Source: Thermomonospora echinospora (GTDB lineage: Bacteria > Actinomycetota > Actinomycetes > Streptosporangiales > Streptosporangiaceae). From it: a DNA stretch of 64,000 bases. The stretch lies in NCBI RefSeq assembly GCF_900108175.1, contig NZ_FNVO01000005.1, forward strand, positions 62,001-126,000, written 5' to 3'. Positions 35,846-43,749 of the stretch are shown one piece after another. Both the position numbers and the translations under genes were made by a program. The notes below the pieces were generated by a model. The model had not been told where the DNA came from. It ran no database searches and was given only the letters and a program-made list of their open reading frames with translations. Each line of letters begins with the position of its first letter. Positions within the stretch are counted from its first letter, which is position 1.

Positions 35846-38686
35846 ATGCCGCAGCGGCCGGACGTCAGCGTCGTCGTCATCGCCTACGACGACGCCGCCC
35901 GGCTGCCGCGGGCCGTGGGGTCGGTGCTGGCCCAGTCGCTGGGCGGGGTCGAGACGATCGTCGTCGACGACGGCAGCACGGACGGCACCGGGCGGGTCGC
36001 CGACCGGCTCGCCGCCGCCCACCCCGGCCGGGTCCGCGCGGTGCACCTACCGGAGAACTCCGGAGGCTGCGGCCGGCCCCGCAACGAGGGCGCGCGGCGG
36101 GCACGCGGCGCGTACGTGATGTTCCTGGACAGCGATGACGTCCTGGACCGGCACGCCTGCCTCAACCTGTTCGCGGCGGCCGAGGAGACCGGCGCCGACC
36201 TGGTGTCGGGACGGTGCGTGCGGGTCCGTCCGGACGACCCCGGCGACCGGGGCCGGGCCTGGTACCCGCGGCTGTACGAGCGGCGCACGGTCCTCGACTC
36301 GATCCGGCAGCGGCCGGACCTGCTGTACGACACCCTGGCGACCAACAAGTGCTACCGCCGTGACTTCCTGACCGGCAACGGCCTGGCCTTCGTCGAGGAT
36401 CTGCACTACGAAGACCTGCTGTTCAGCGCGCAGGCGTACCTGGCCGCCCGGCGGATCGCGCTCATCCCGCACCGGGTCTACACCTGGCACTGGCAGCAGG
36501 AGGCCGGGCGGGGCTCCATCTCCAGCCGCCGCGACGAGCTGCGCAACTTCGCCGACCGGCTGGAGATCCACCGCAGGATCGACGCCGCGCTGCGCGCGTA
36601 CGACGCCGCCGACCTCAAGCTGCACAAGGACGCCAAGTTCGTCAACCACGACCTGCTGCTGTACCTGCGCGAGCTGCGCAGGCGCGGTCCGCGGTACCGG
36701 CGCCGCTTCCTGGAGCTGGCCGCCGCCTACATGGCCGAGCTGGACCCCCGGGTACTGGAGATCGCCAACCCGATGCCCGCCATCGCCGCGTTCCTGCTGG
36801 GCCGCTCCGATCTGGAGGGCGCGCTGGCCGCCGCCGAGTACGGGCGCTCGAAGGTCCCGGAGCTGCGCGCCGAGCTGACCGAGCGGGACGGCCGGGTGTA
36901 CTGGGGCCGTCTCGACGGGCGGCCGGGCCACCCGGTGCTCGACGTCACCGGGCTGGGCGTCCACACCGCCCCGCTGGACCGGGTCCGGCCCGACAACACG
37001 CTGACCCGGCTGGAGCGGCACGGCCCGCTGGTGCGGATGGCGGGCCGGGTGCGCAACCCGCTGGGCCGGATTCCGCCGGACGCGCAGATGGCCGCGCAGG
37101 TGGAGTTCGTCGACCGGCGGCACGGGCGCCGGGTGTTCCGGACGCCCGCCGAGACCGCGCATGCCGGGGACCGCATCGAGTGGTGGGCGGAGTTCGCGCC
37201 GGCCCGGCTGGTGCGCCCGCTGGGGTTCACCGATCCGATCTGGGACGTGCGGTTGCGGCTGACGGTGGGCCGTGAGCGGGCGCTGACCAGGCCGCGTCCC
37301 GGTGACGGCGCCCTGCCCGAGGTGACGCTGCCGGTGCGCCCGAGGCTGACCCGGCTCGCCGGCGACCGGCTCACCCCGTACGTCACCGAGGGCGACTATG
37401 TGGCGTTCCGTCTCACCGGCGGCCGACGATGGCAACGCGCCGCCCACAGGATCGTCCGGTACGCCGCCTCCACACCCGTGGGCGGCCGGTTGTGGAGGCG
37501 CGTCCGCGAGGCCGAACGGCGGATGCGGCGCCGGCTGAACAGCCGTAGGACCAAGCTGGCCGTCTACAACCGGCTGCTGGTGCGGCTGCCGGTCCGTAAG
37601 GGCACCGCCGTCTTCGAGAGCGGGCTGGGAGCGCACTACTCGGGTAACCCCCGCTACATCTACGAGGAGCTGCGCAGGTCGTCCCGGCCCGTACGGGTGT
37701 TCTGGTCGTACGCGAAGACCCCGCACGGCTTCCCCGAGGACGCCGACCTCGTCCGCCGGGACTCGTGGGGCTACTACCTGGCTCTGGCACGGGCCGAGTT
37801 CTGGGTGGACGACCAGGGGTTCCCCAGCGGGCTGCGCAAGCGGCCGGGCACCACCTACCTCCAGACCTGGCACGGCTCGGCGTTCAAGCGGATGGGGTTC
37901 GACCATCCCGAGCTCAAGCTCGCCGGGCCCGGCGAGCAGCAGCGGTTCCGGCGCATGGTCGAGCGTTTCGACTGTTTCCTGGTGCGGTCGCGGCATGATG
38001 TCCGCACGCTCGCCCGGGGCCTGGGGGTCGCCCCGGCCACGCTGCTGCCGGTGGGGTACCCCCGCAACGACCCGCTGATCAACGGGGGCGACCCGGCCGC
38101 ACTGGCGGCGCTGCGCCGGTCGCTGGACCTGGACGGACGCCGGGTCGTGCTGTACGCGCCGACGTTCCGCGCCGAAGGCGACGGGGGCGCGGCCGGGCGC
38201 CTGGAGCTGCCGTTCGACCCGATGCGGTTCGCGCGGGAGCTGGGCGACACCCATGTCCTGCTGGTCCGGCCGCACTACCTGTCGGCGGTCGGCCTGCCGC
38301 CCGGGGCCCGGCACGCGGTGCGCGACGTCGGCCGGCTGCCCGACGTCACCCCGCTGCTGCTGCTCGCGGACGCGCTGGTGACCGACTATTCCTCGATCAT
38401 GTTCGACTACGCCCTGCTCGACCGTCCGATGATCTTCTACACGCCGGACCTGGCCGAGTACGCGGGCCGGGCCCGTGGCTGCTACTTCGACCTGGCCGAG
38501 CACGCCCCCGGGCCCGTCCTGGACGACGAGGACGCCCTGCTGGCGGCGTTGGCGGACCTGGACGGGCAGCGCGTCGCCCACGCCGCCCGCCGTCGCGCGT
38601 TCGCGGCCCGGTTCGGCGAGTACGACCGGGGCATCGCGGCGCGGGCGGTGGTCGAGCGGTTCTTCGACGGCGGGGGGCGGCGGTGA
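35846..38686 (+). CDS. Bifunctional GT2 glycosyltransferase / CDP-glycerol:polyol glycerophosphotransferase (TagF-like)
   Basis: 946 residues. Residues ~5-220 form a GT-A domain (VSVVVIAYDDAARLP, IVVDDGSTDGT, DxD site FLDSDDVLD). The middle (~330-550) is a beta-rich linker. Residues ~580-940 are a TagF-type glycerophosphotransferase with TWHGSAFKRMG, LYAPTFRAEG and TDYSSIMFDYALLDRPMIFY. Such fusions make or decorate teichoic-acid-like poly(glycerol phosphate) at the inner membrane face. The ATG follows a weak GAGG. The stop overlaps the next glycosyltransferase gene (GTGA). Nearby glpFK could supply glycerol phosphate, but no CDP-glycerol synthase is in the window. Confidence 0.88.
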   Translation: MPQRPDVSVVVIAYDDAARLPRAVGSVLAQSLGGVETIVVDDGSTDGTGRVADRLAAAHPGRVRAVHLPENSGGCGRPRNEGARRARGAYVMFLDSDDVLDRHACLNLFAAAEETGADLVSGRCVRVRPDDPGDRGRAWYPRLYERRTVLDSIRQRPDLLYDTLATNKCYRRDFLTGNGLAFVEDLHYEDLLFSAQAYLAARRIALIPHRVYTWHWQQEAGRGSISSRRDELRNFADRLEIHRRIDAALRAYDAADLKLHKDAKFVNHDLLLYLRELRRRGPRYRRRFLELAAAYMAELDPRVLEIANPMPAIAAFLLGRSDLEGALAAAEYGRSKVPELRAELTERDGRVYWGRLDGRPGHPVLDVTGLGVHTAPLDRVRPDNTLTRLERHGPLVRMAGRVRNPLGRIPPDAQMAAQVEFVDRRHGRRVFRTPAETAHAGDRIEWWAEFAPARLVRPLGFTDPIWDVRLRLTVGRERALTRPRPGDGALPEVTLPVRPRLTRLAGDRLTPYVTEGDYVAFRLTGGRRWQRAAHRIVRYAASTPVGGRLWRRVREAERRMRRRLNSRRTKLAVYNRLLVRLPVRKGTAVFESGLGAHYSGNPRYIYEELRRSSRPVRVFWSYAKTPHGFPEDADLVRRDSWGYYLALARAEFWVDDQGFPSGLRKRPGTTYLQTWHGSAFKRMGFDHPELKLAGPGEQQRFRRMVERFDCFLVRSRHDVRTLARGLGVAPATLLPVGYPRNDPLINGGDPAALAALRRSLDLDGRRVVLYAPTFRAEGDGGAAGRLELPFDPMRFARELGDTHVLLVRPHYLSAVGLPPGARHAVRDVGRLPDVTPLLLLADALVTDYSSIMFDYALLDRPMIFYTPDLAEYAGRARGCYFDLAEHAPGPVLDDEDALLAALADLDGQRVAHAARRRAFAARFGEYDRGIAARAVVERFFDGGGRR

Positions 38687-39849
38687 CCGGCCGGGACGTC
38701 TTCCTCGTCTGCAACAACGTGGACGAGCCGGGCGGCGTCCAGCGGTGGGCGCACCACCTGGCGGGGCTGCTGGCCGGCCGCGGGCACCGGGTCACCCTGG
38801 TCGGCGTCACCCGTGCCGGCGAGCCGCACGGCCGTCCCCGGGACGTCCCGTACGCGGTGACGGTACTGCACGAGCGGTGGCGGCCGCCGGCGCTGGGATG
38901 GCGGCCCGGCCCCGGGTGGTCCCGGCTGGACGTGCGCGCCCGGCTGCGCGACCGGTGGCGGACGGCCGCGATGCGGCAGGGCGCCGGCCGGCTGTCGGAG
39001 CTGCTGCGCGCCGCCCGGCCCGGCGGCGTCGTCATCGCCGCGCAGGTGTGGGCGATGGAGTGGGTCCGGCTGGCCGACACCACCGGCCTGAAGGTCATCG
39101 GGATGAGTCACGAGTCGTACCAGGCCTCCCGGCGCTCCTCGCGCCACCGCCGGGTGCGGGAGTTCTACGCCGACGCCGACCGCATGCTCGCGCTCACCGC
39201 CGAGGACGCCGACGCCTGGGCGCGGACCGGCATGACCAACGCCGACCACATGCCCAACCCGCTGCCCCTCTCCCCCGCCCCCCGCGCCGACCTGGACGCC
39301 CGGGTCGTGGCCTGCCTGGGACGGCTGTCCCATGAGAAGGGCGTGGACATGGCGCTGGAGGCGTGGGCGGAGGTGAGTGCGGCCCATCCCGGGTGGCGGC
39401 TGCACGTCCACGGGTCCGGGCCTCAGGAGGACGCGCTGCGCGAGCAGGCCCGCTCGTTCGGGATCGCCGGGACGGTGGAGTTTCGCGGGCCGGCGGCCGA
39501 CGCCGTGGCCGCCCTGTCCCGGGCGTCGGTGTTCCTGCTGCCCTCGCGGCAGGAGGGTCTGCCGATGTCGCTGATGGAGGCGATGGCCTGCGGGCTGCCG
39601 TCGGTGGCCTTCGACTGCGCGCCGGGCGTGCGCGAGTTGGTGACCGACGAGGTGGACGGGCTGCTGGTGCCGCCGGGCCACACCCCGGCGCTGGCGGCGG
39701 CGCTGGAACGGCTGATCCGGGACGGCGACCTGCGCCGCGAGTTCGGCGCCGGCGCCGCCGCCGCCGTGCTGCGCTTCCGGCCCGAGCCGGTGCTGGAGCG
39801 CTGGGAGCGGCTGTTCGCACTGCTGCACCGTGATCAATTCGTTACATAG
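38683..39849 (+). CDS. Glycosyltransferase family 4
   Basis: 388-residue GT-B enzyme. The N-terminal VCNNVDEPGGVQRWAHHLAGLL has the donor-independent GGV motif, and the C-terminal domain has VACLGRLSHEKGVDMALEAW and SRQEGLPMSLMEAMACGLP, the E-x7-E type signature of retaining GT4 enzymes. It starts with GTG overlapping the stop of the TagF-like fusion, so both probably act on the same cell-wall polymer. Donor sugar unknown. Confidence 0.9.
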   Translation: MTGRDVFLVCNNVDEPGGVQRWAHHLAGLLAGRGHRVTLVGVTRAGEPHGRPRDVPYAVTVLHERWRPPALGWRPGPGWSRLDVRARLRDRWRTAAMRQGAGRLSELLRAARPGGVVIAAQVWAMEWVRLADTTGLKVIGMSHESYQASRRSSRHRRVREFYADADRMLALTAEDADAWARTGMTNADHMPNPLPLSPAPRADLDARVVACLGRLSHEKGVDMALEAWAEVSAAHPGWRLHVHGSGPQEDALREQARSFGIAGTVEFRGPAADAVAALSRASVFLLPSRQEGLPMSLMEAMACGLPSVAFDCAPGVRELVTDEVDGLLVPPGHTPALAAALERLIRDGDLRREFGAGAAAAVLRFRPEPVLERWERLFALLHRDQFVT

Positions 39850-39895
39850 TGTAATCTCGACGCTACAAGCAGTGACTCACCTGAGGAGGAGAGCC

Positions 39896-40426
39896 ATGCC
39901 GTTCGTCAGGCATGCCGCATTAGCCGCCGCCCTGGCCGGTGCCGTCGCCGTACCCGCGGTGCCCGCGCTGGCCGAGCAGGCTCCCCGCGTCATCACCGCC
40001 ACCGGGCCGACCTACGTCTATGACCGCGCCTACCAGAGCGTCCGGACGACGGTCCAGGCCGGGGAGACCGGCAACGGCAGCTGGGTGGTCCTGGAGGCCA
40101 CCGGGTTCCCCAGCACCGCCGTGGGCAAGACGTTCGGCGCCCACGTCCACACCAACAAGTGCGGAGCCCGGCCCGAGGACGCGGGACCGCACTACCAGGA
40201 CCCGCGCACGCCCAGGAACGCGTCGCTGTCGACGCGGGAGGTCTGGCTGGACTTCACGGTCGGCCCGGACCGCGTCGGGCGGGCGGCGGCGGTGCGTGGC
40301 TGGAAGATCCCCAAGGGGGCGGCCAACTCGATCGTCATCCACGCCCACAGCACCAACCCGTGGACCGGCGACGCCGGCGGCCGCCTGATGTGCCAGACGG
40401 TGCCGTTCGGCGACTCCCGCCGCTGA
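39896..40426 (+). CDS. Secreted superoxide dismutase-like protein lacking the zinc site
   Basis: 176 residues with a signal peptide (AALAAALAGAVAVPAVPALA). The Cu,Zn-SOD fold is suggested by GAHVHTNKCG (copper-type H83, H85; C89), AGPHYQ (H99), IVIHAHST (H149, with an extra H151), and GGRLMCQ (R163 and disulfide partner C166). The zinc-loop histidines and Asp expected after AGPH are absent: that stretch is only about ten residues long and is followed by EVWLDFTV. This is the pattern of Cu-only SOD proteins; activity is not certain. ATG 39896 follows GAGGAGAG. Confidence 0.75.
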   Translation: MPFVRHAALAAALAGAVAVPAVPALAEQAPRVITATGPTYVYDRAYQSVRTTVQAGETGNGSWVVLEATGFPSTAVGKTFGAHVHTNKCGARPEDAGPHYQDPRTPRNASLSTREVWLDFTVGPDRVGRAAAVRGWKIPKGAANSIVIHAHSTNPWTGDAGGRLMCQTVPFGDSRR

Positions 40427-40449
40427 GCGGTCGCACCACCGGAGCACCC

Positions 40450-40497
40450 GGACGACCCGGGCCTGCCGCTCGACCGGCGCAGGACCCCGGGTCGTCC
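40450..40497. terminator. Bidirectional hairpin terminator
   Basis: 12-bp inverted repeat (GGACGACCCGGG / CCCGGGTCGTCC) enclosing a further small CCTGC/GCAGG stem, between the SOD-like gene and ku. Confidence 0.7.
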
Positions 40498-40523
40498 CAT
40501 GCCCGTCGCAGGCAACGCGCCGC

Positions 40524-41456
40524 TCAGGCGGTCTTACGGCTGCGGCTCTTGGCCGGTGTCTTCCTGCGGGGCGGCGCCTTCTTCTCCGCCTTCTCCGCCT
40601 TCTCCGCCTTCTCCGCGGCCTCGCCAGTAGCCGCCGCACCCTCCGGCGCCCTGGCCTCGGCCGGCCCGCCGACGGAGGCAGCACGGCCCTTCCTGGCCGA
40701 CTCCACGCTGGCGCGCAGCGCGCTGAGCAGGTCGGTGGCGGCCGGCTCCTCCTCGGGCTCCGCCGCCCGGACGATCTCCTCGCCCTCCACCTTGCTCTCG
40801 ATCAGCGCCAGCAGCGCCTCCCGGTAGGAGTCGGTGTACTCCGACGGGTCGAAGGGGCCCGACATCGTCTCGATCAGCGACCCGGCCATGGCCAGTTCCT
40901 GGGGCCGCACCTGGACGCCGTCCTCCAGGAACTCGAACTCGGGGGTGCGGATCTCGTCCGGCCACAGCATCGTCTCCAGCACGAACACCCCGTCGCGCAC
41001 CCGCAGCGTGGCCAGCGACTCGCGCTGCCGCAGCGCCACCTTGACCACCGCCACCTGGCCGGACTGCTCCAGCGCGTCGCGCAGCAGCACGTACGGCTTG
41101 GCGCCGTCGCCGTCCGGCTCCAGGTAGTAGGACCTGGCGAAGTAGATGGGGTCCACCTGATCGGCCGGGGTGAACTGGAGCACCTCGATCCGGCGACTGG
41201 TGGGCAGCGGCAGCTCGGCGAAGTCCTCGTCGGTGAGCACCACCATGTCGCCGCCGGGCAGTTCGTAGCCCTTGGCGACGTCGGAGTACGGCACCTCTTC
41301 ACCGTCCACCGTGCACACCCGCCGGTACCTGATGCGTCCGCCGTCCTCACGATGGACCTGGTGGAACGACACGTCCCGCTCCTCGGTCGCCGCATAGGCC
41401 TTGACCGGAATGGTGACCAGGCCGAAGGAGACGGCGCCCTTCCAGATGCTGCGCAT
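40524..41456 (-). CDS. ku: Ku DNA end-binding protein (bacterial NHEJ)
   Basis: 310-residue bacterial Ku homodimer subunit that binds double-strand ends and recruits LigD. The N-terminus MRSIWKGAVSFGLVTIPVK is diagnostic, with RYRRVCTVDGEEVPYSDV and FARSYYLEPDG in the core. After residue ~255 comes a low-complexity basic tail (AEKAEKAEKAEKK, then PPRRKTPAKSRSRK), encoded by a 9-bp repeat and similar to tails known to aid DNA threading. The ATG has AAGGAG upstream. Divergent from the ligase gene, forming an NHEJ locus. Confidence 0.96.
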   Translation of the reverse strand: MRSIWKGAVSFGLVTIPVKAYAATEERDVSFHQVHREDGGRIRYRRVCTVDGEEVPYSDVAKGYELPGGDMVVLTDEDFAELPLPTSRRIEVLQFTPADQVDPIYFARSYYLEPDGDGAKPYVLLRDALEQSGQVAVVKVALRQRESLATLRVRDGVFVLETMLWPDEIRTPEFEFLEDGVQVRPQELAMAGSLIETMSGPFDPSEYTDSYREALLALIESKVEGEEIVRAAEPEEEPAATDLLSALRASVESARKGRAASVGGPAEARAPEGAAATGEAAEKAEKAEKAEKKAPPRRKTPAKSRSRKTA

Positions 41457-41543
41457 GAGGGCTCCTTACCCACGGGCCGTTTCCCTAGCCTCGCAATATC
41501 GCCGGGTTTGCGCTACATGTCCTGTGAGATCCTTTTCCCTCTC

Positions 41544-41566
41544 CTGGGTTGCGGGGTAGAACCCAG
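41544..41566. promoter_or_regulatory. 7-bp inverted repeat immediately before the LigD-ligase start
   Basis: CTGGGTT-9 nt-AACCCAG ending 2 bp before the ATG. It covers a possible TAGAAC -10 and the ribosome-binding region, so it could be an operator or an inhibitory hairpin. No regulator identified. Confidence 0.35.
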
Positions 41567-41568
41567 CT

Positions 41569-42546
41569 ATGACCATGCCGTGGCCGGTGGAGCCGATGAT
41601 GGCCGCCACCGGCGACCTGCCGGAGGACGCCGACCACTGGGGCCTGGAGCTCAAGTGGGACGGCGTACGCGTGATCTCCTCCGTCACCGCCGCGGGCGTC
41701 CGGGCGACCGGGCGCCGGGGCGCGGACGTCACCGGCCGGTACCCGGAGCTGTCCGGGCTGGCCGATCTCGTCCAGGGCCACGACGTCGTCCTCGACGGCG
41801 AGGTGGTGGCGTTCCGGAACGGGCGGCCCAGCTTCGAGTGGCTGCAGCGCCGTATGCACGTCTCCCGCCCCGACCCCATGCTCGTCCGCCGGGTGCCCGT
41901 CCGCTACGTGGTGTTCGACCTGCTCCACCTCGACGGCCGGGCGCTCTACGACGTGCCCTACACCCGGCGTCGGGAGCTGCTGGACGCCCTGGACCTGGCC
42001 GCCGCCGGCCCCGTCGAGGCCCCGCCCTACCTGCACGCCGCCGATACCGACCAGGTCAAGGAGCTGATCGAGTACACCTGGGAGCAGCGGCTGGAGGGCA
42101 TGGTGGCCAAGCGACTGGACTCCCCCTACCGGCCCGGCCGGCGGGTGGACTTCTGGCGCAAGGTCAAGAACTTCCAGACCCAGGAGGTCGTCATCTGCGG
42201 CTGGAAGCCCGGCCAAGGCCGCCGCGAGGGCGGCGTCGGGTCGCTGCTGCTGGGCGTCCACGACGACAAGGGCGCGCTGTGCTTCGCCGGCCATGTCGGC
42301 ACCGGCTTCACCGACCACGCGCTGGACGACATCTACGAACGGCTGTGGCCGCTGCGCCGCCCCACCAGCCCGTACGACGACGTGGTCCCCCGCGAGCACG
42401 CCCGCGACGCCCAGTGGGTCGAGCCGGTGCTGGTCGGGGAGGTCTCCCACAGCGCGTGGACGCGGGAGGGCCGCCTGCGCACCCCCTCCTGGCGCGGCCT
42501 GCGCGACGACAAGGACCCCCGAGAGGTGACCTATGACCCGCCCTGA
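41569..42546 (+). CDS. ATP-dependent DNA ligase, LigD ligase-domain type
   Basis: 325-residue stand-alone version of the LigD ligase domain: nucleotidyl-transfer Lys in ELKWDGVRV (K29), DGEVVAF, GMVAKRLDSPYRPG (motif IV/V) and FWRKVKN, followed by an OB fold (VVICGWKPGQG, FAGHVGTGF). It seals breaks for NHEJ with Ku. Unlike mycobacterial LigD it is not fused to polymerase or phosphoesterase domains; the polymerase gene follows 108 bp downstream. No clear ribosome-binding site, but a 7-bp inverted repeat lies just before the ATG. Confidence 0.93.
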   Translation: MTMPWPVEPMMAATGDLPEDADHWGLELKWDGVRVISSVTAAGVRATGRRGADVTGRYPELSGLADLVQGHDVVLDGEVVAFRNGRPSFEWLQRRMHVSRPDPMLVRRVPVRYVVFDLLHLDGRALYDVPYTRRRELLDALDLAAAGPVEAPPYLHAADTDQVKELIEYTWEQRLEGMVAKRLDSPYRPGRRVDFWRKVKNFQTQEVVICGWKPGQGRREGGVGSLLLGVHDDKGALCFAGHVGTGFTDHALDDIYERLWPLRRPTSPYDDVVPREHARDAQWVEPVLVGEVSHSAWTREGRLRTPSWRGLRDDKDPREVTYDPP

Positions 42547-42654
42547 ACCAAGCCACGCCCATGAACGCGCGAGTGGGCCTGCCCGGCCTGGATCGAGGAG
42601 CGGGGAAGGTCGGGCGGCGGAAGGCCTGCTCGCCGCCGCCCCGGAGGCGCGGCC

Positions 42655-43563
42655 ATGAGCAAGGGCGAGCGGGTACGGGTACAGGTCGACGGCCGGGTGC
42701 TCAGCCTGTCGAACCTCGACAAGGTGCTCTACCCCAAGGACGGGTTCACCAAGGGCGAGATGATCGACTACTACACGCGGATCACACCCGTCCTGCTGCC
42801 GCACCTGCGGGACCGGCCGGTGACCCGCAAGCGCTATCCCGACGGCATGCCCGGCCAGTCCTTCATCGAGAAGAACGCGCCTGCGGGCACCCCGGACTGG
42901 GTGCGCACCGTGAACCTGCCGACCCCTGGCAGCGCCAAGGGACGCGCGTCGGCCGACTACGTGATGGTCGACGGCCTGCCCACGGTGGTGTGGCTGGCCA
43001 ACCTCGCCGCGGTGGAGTTGCACGTCCCGCAGTGGCGGGTCGGCCCGCGCGGCGGCGTGCACCGCCCGGACCTGATGGTGTTCGACCTGGACCCGGGTCC
43101 GCCCGCCACCATCGTGGACGCCTGCCAGGTGGCCTGCGCGCTGCGTGAGCTGCTGGACTCCGACGGGCTGACCGCCTACCCCAAGACCAGCGGCAAGAAG
43201 GGCCTGCACCTGTACGTGCCGGTGCGGGAGAGCGGACGGACCCGCGACTACGCCGAGAAGGCGGCGCTGCGGTTGGAGGAGTCCGACCCCCGCCACGTCA
43301 CCACCCGGATGGACAAGCGGCTGCGCAGGCGCAAGGTCTTCATCGACTGGACCCAGAACGACCCGGGCAAGACCACCGTCGCCCCGTACTCGATGCGCGG
43401 CTCCGACCGTCCCGCGGTGTCGGCCCCGGTCACCTGGGACGAGGTCGAGGCGTGCCGGGAGCCGGCCGACCTGGCGTTCGTCACCGACCAGGTGCTCGCT
43501 CGCGTCGAGGAGCACGGCGACCTGATGGCGCCGCTGCTGGAGGAGGGACCGCCGCTGCCCTGA
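42655..43563 (+). CDS. NHEJ polymerase, LigD polymerase (AEP) domain
   Basis: 302-residue archaeo-eukaryotic primase-type polymerase. Catalytic Asp pair in FDLDPGP (D144, D146), third carboxylate in FIDWTQND (D231), and TSGKKGLHLYVPV contacting the nucleotide. These enzymes fill ends, often with ribonucleotides, during NHEJ. The ATG follows CGGAGGCG. Separate from, and downstream of, the ligase gene. No 3'-phosphoesterase domain gene is nearby. Confidence 0.93.
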   Translation: MSKGERVRVQVDGRVLSLSNLDKVLYPKDGFTKGEMIDYYTRITPVLLPHLRDRPVTRKRYPDGMPGQSFIEKNAPAGTPDWVRTVNLPTPGSAKGRASADYVMVDGLPTVVWLANLAAVELHVPQWRVGPRGGVHRPDLMVFDLDPGPPATIVDACQVACALRELLDSDGLTAYPKTSGKKGLHLYVPVRESGRTRDYAEKAALRLEESDPRHVTTRMDKRLRRRKVFIDWTQNDPGKTTVAPYSMRGSDRPAVSAPVTWDEVEACREPADLAFVTDQVLARVEEHGDLMAPLLEEGPPLP

Positions 43564-43749
43564 CCGCCCGCGCGGAAGGCGATCGGGCCTGTGCGGCGGG
43601 AGCCGGGCGGCCCGCGCCGTGCCGGAGTTCCGCCGCGGCGCGCCCCACCTTGATCGGCGCGTTATGTGTTCGAATGGGCACGCAGCGGCGCCGCGATTCC
43701 GCCACCATTGCCCCACGGGGGTCAACGAGGTGAAGGTGGAGGGAAAGCG

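Noticed and set aside
41569-43563. Split LigD as a broken (pseudogene) version of a fused LigD
   Set aside because: Ligase precedes polymerase, opposite to the polymerase-ligase order in classic fused LigD; both have complete motifs, their own starts, and a 108-bp gap with a ribosome-binding site for the second gene.
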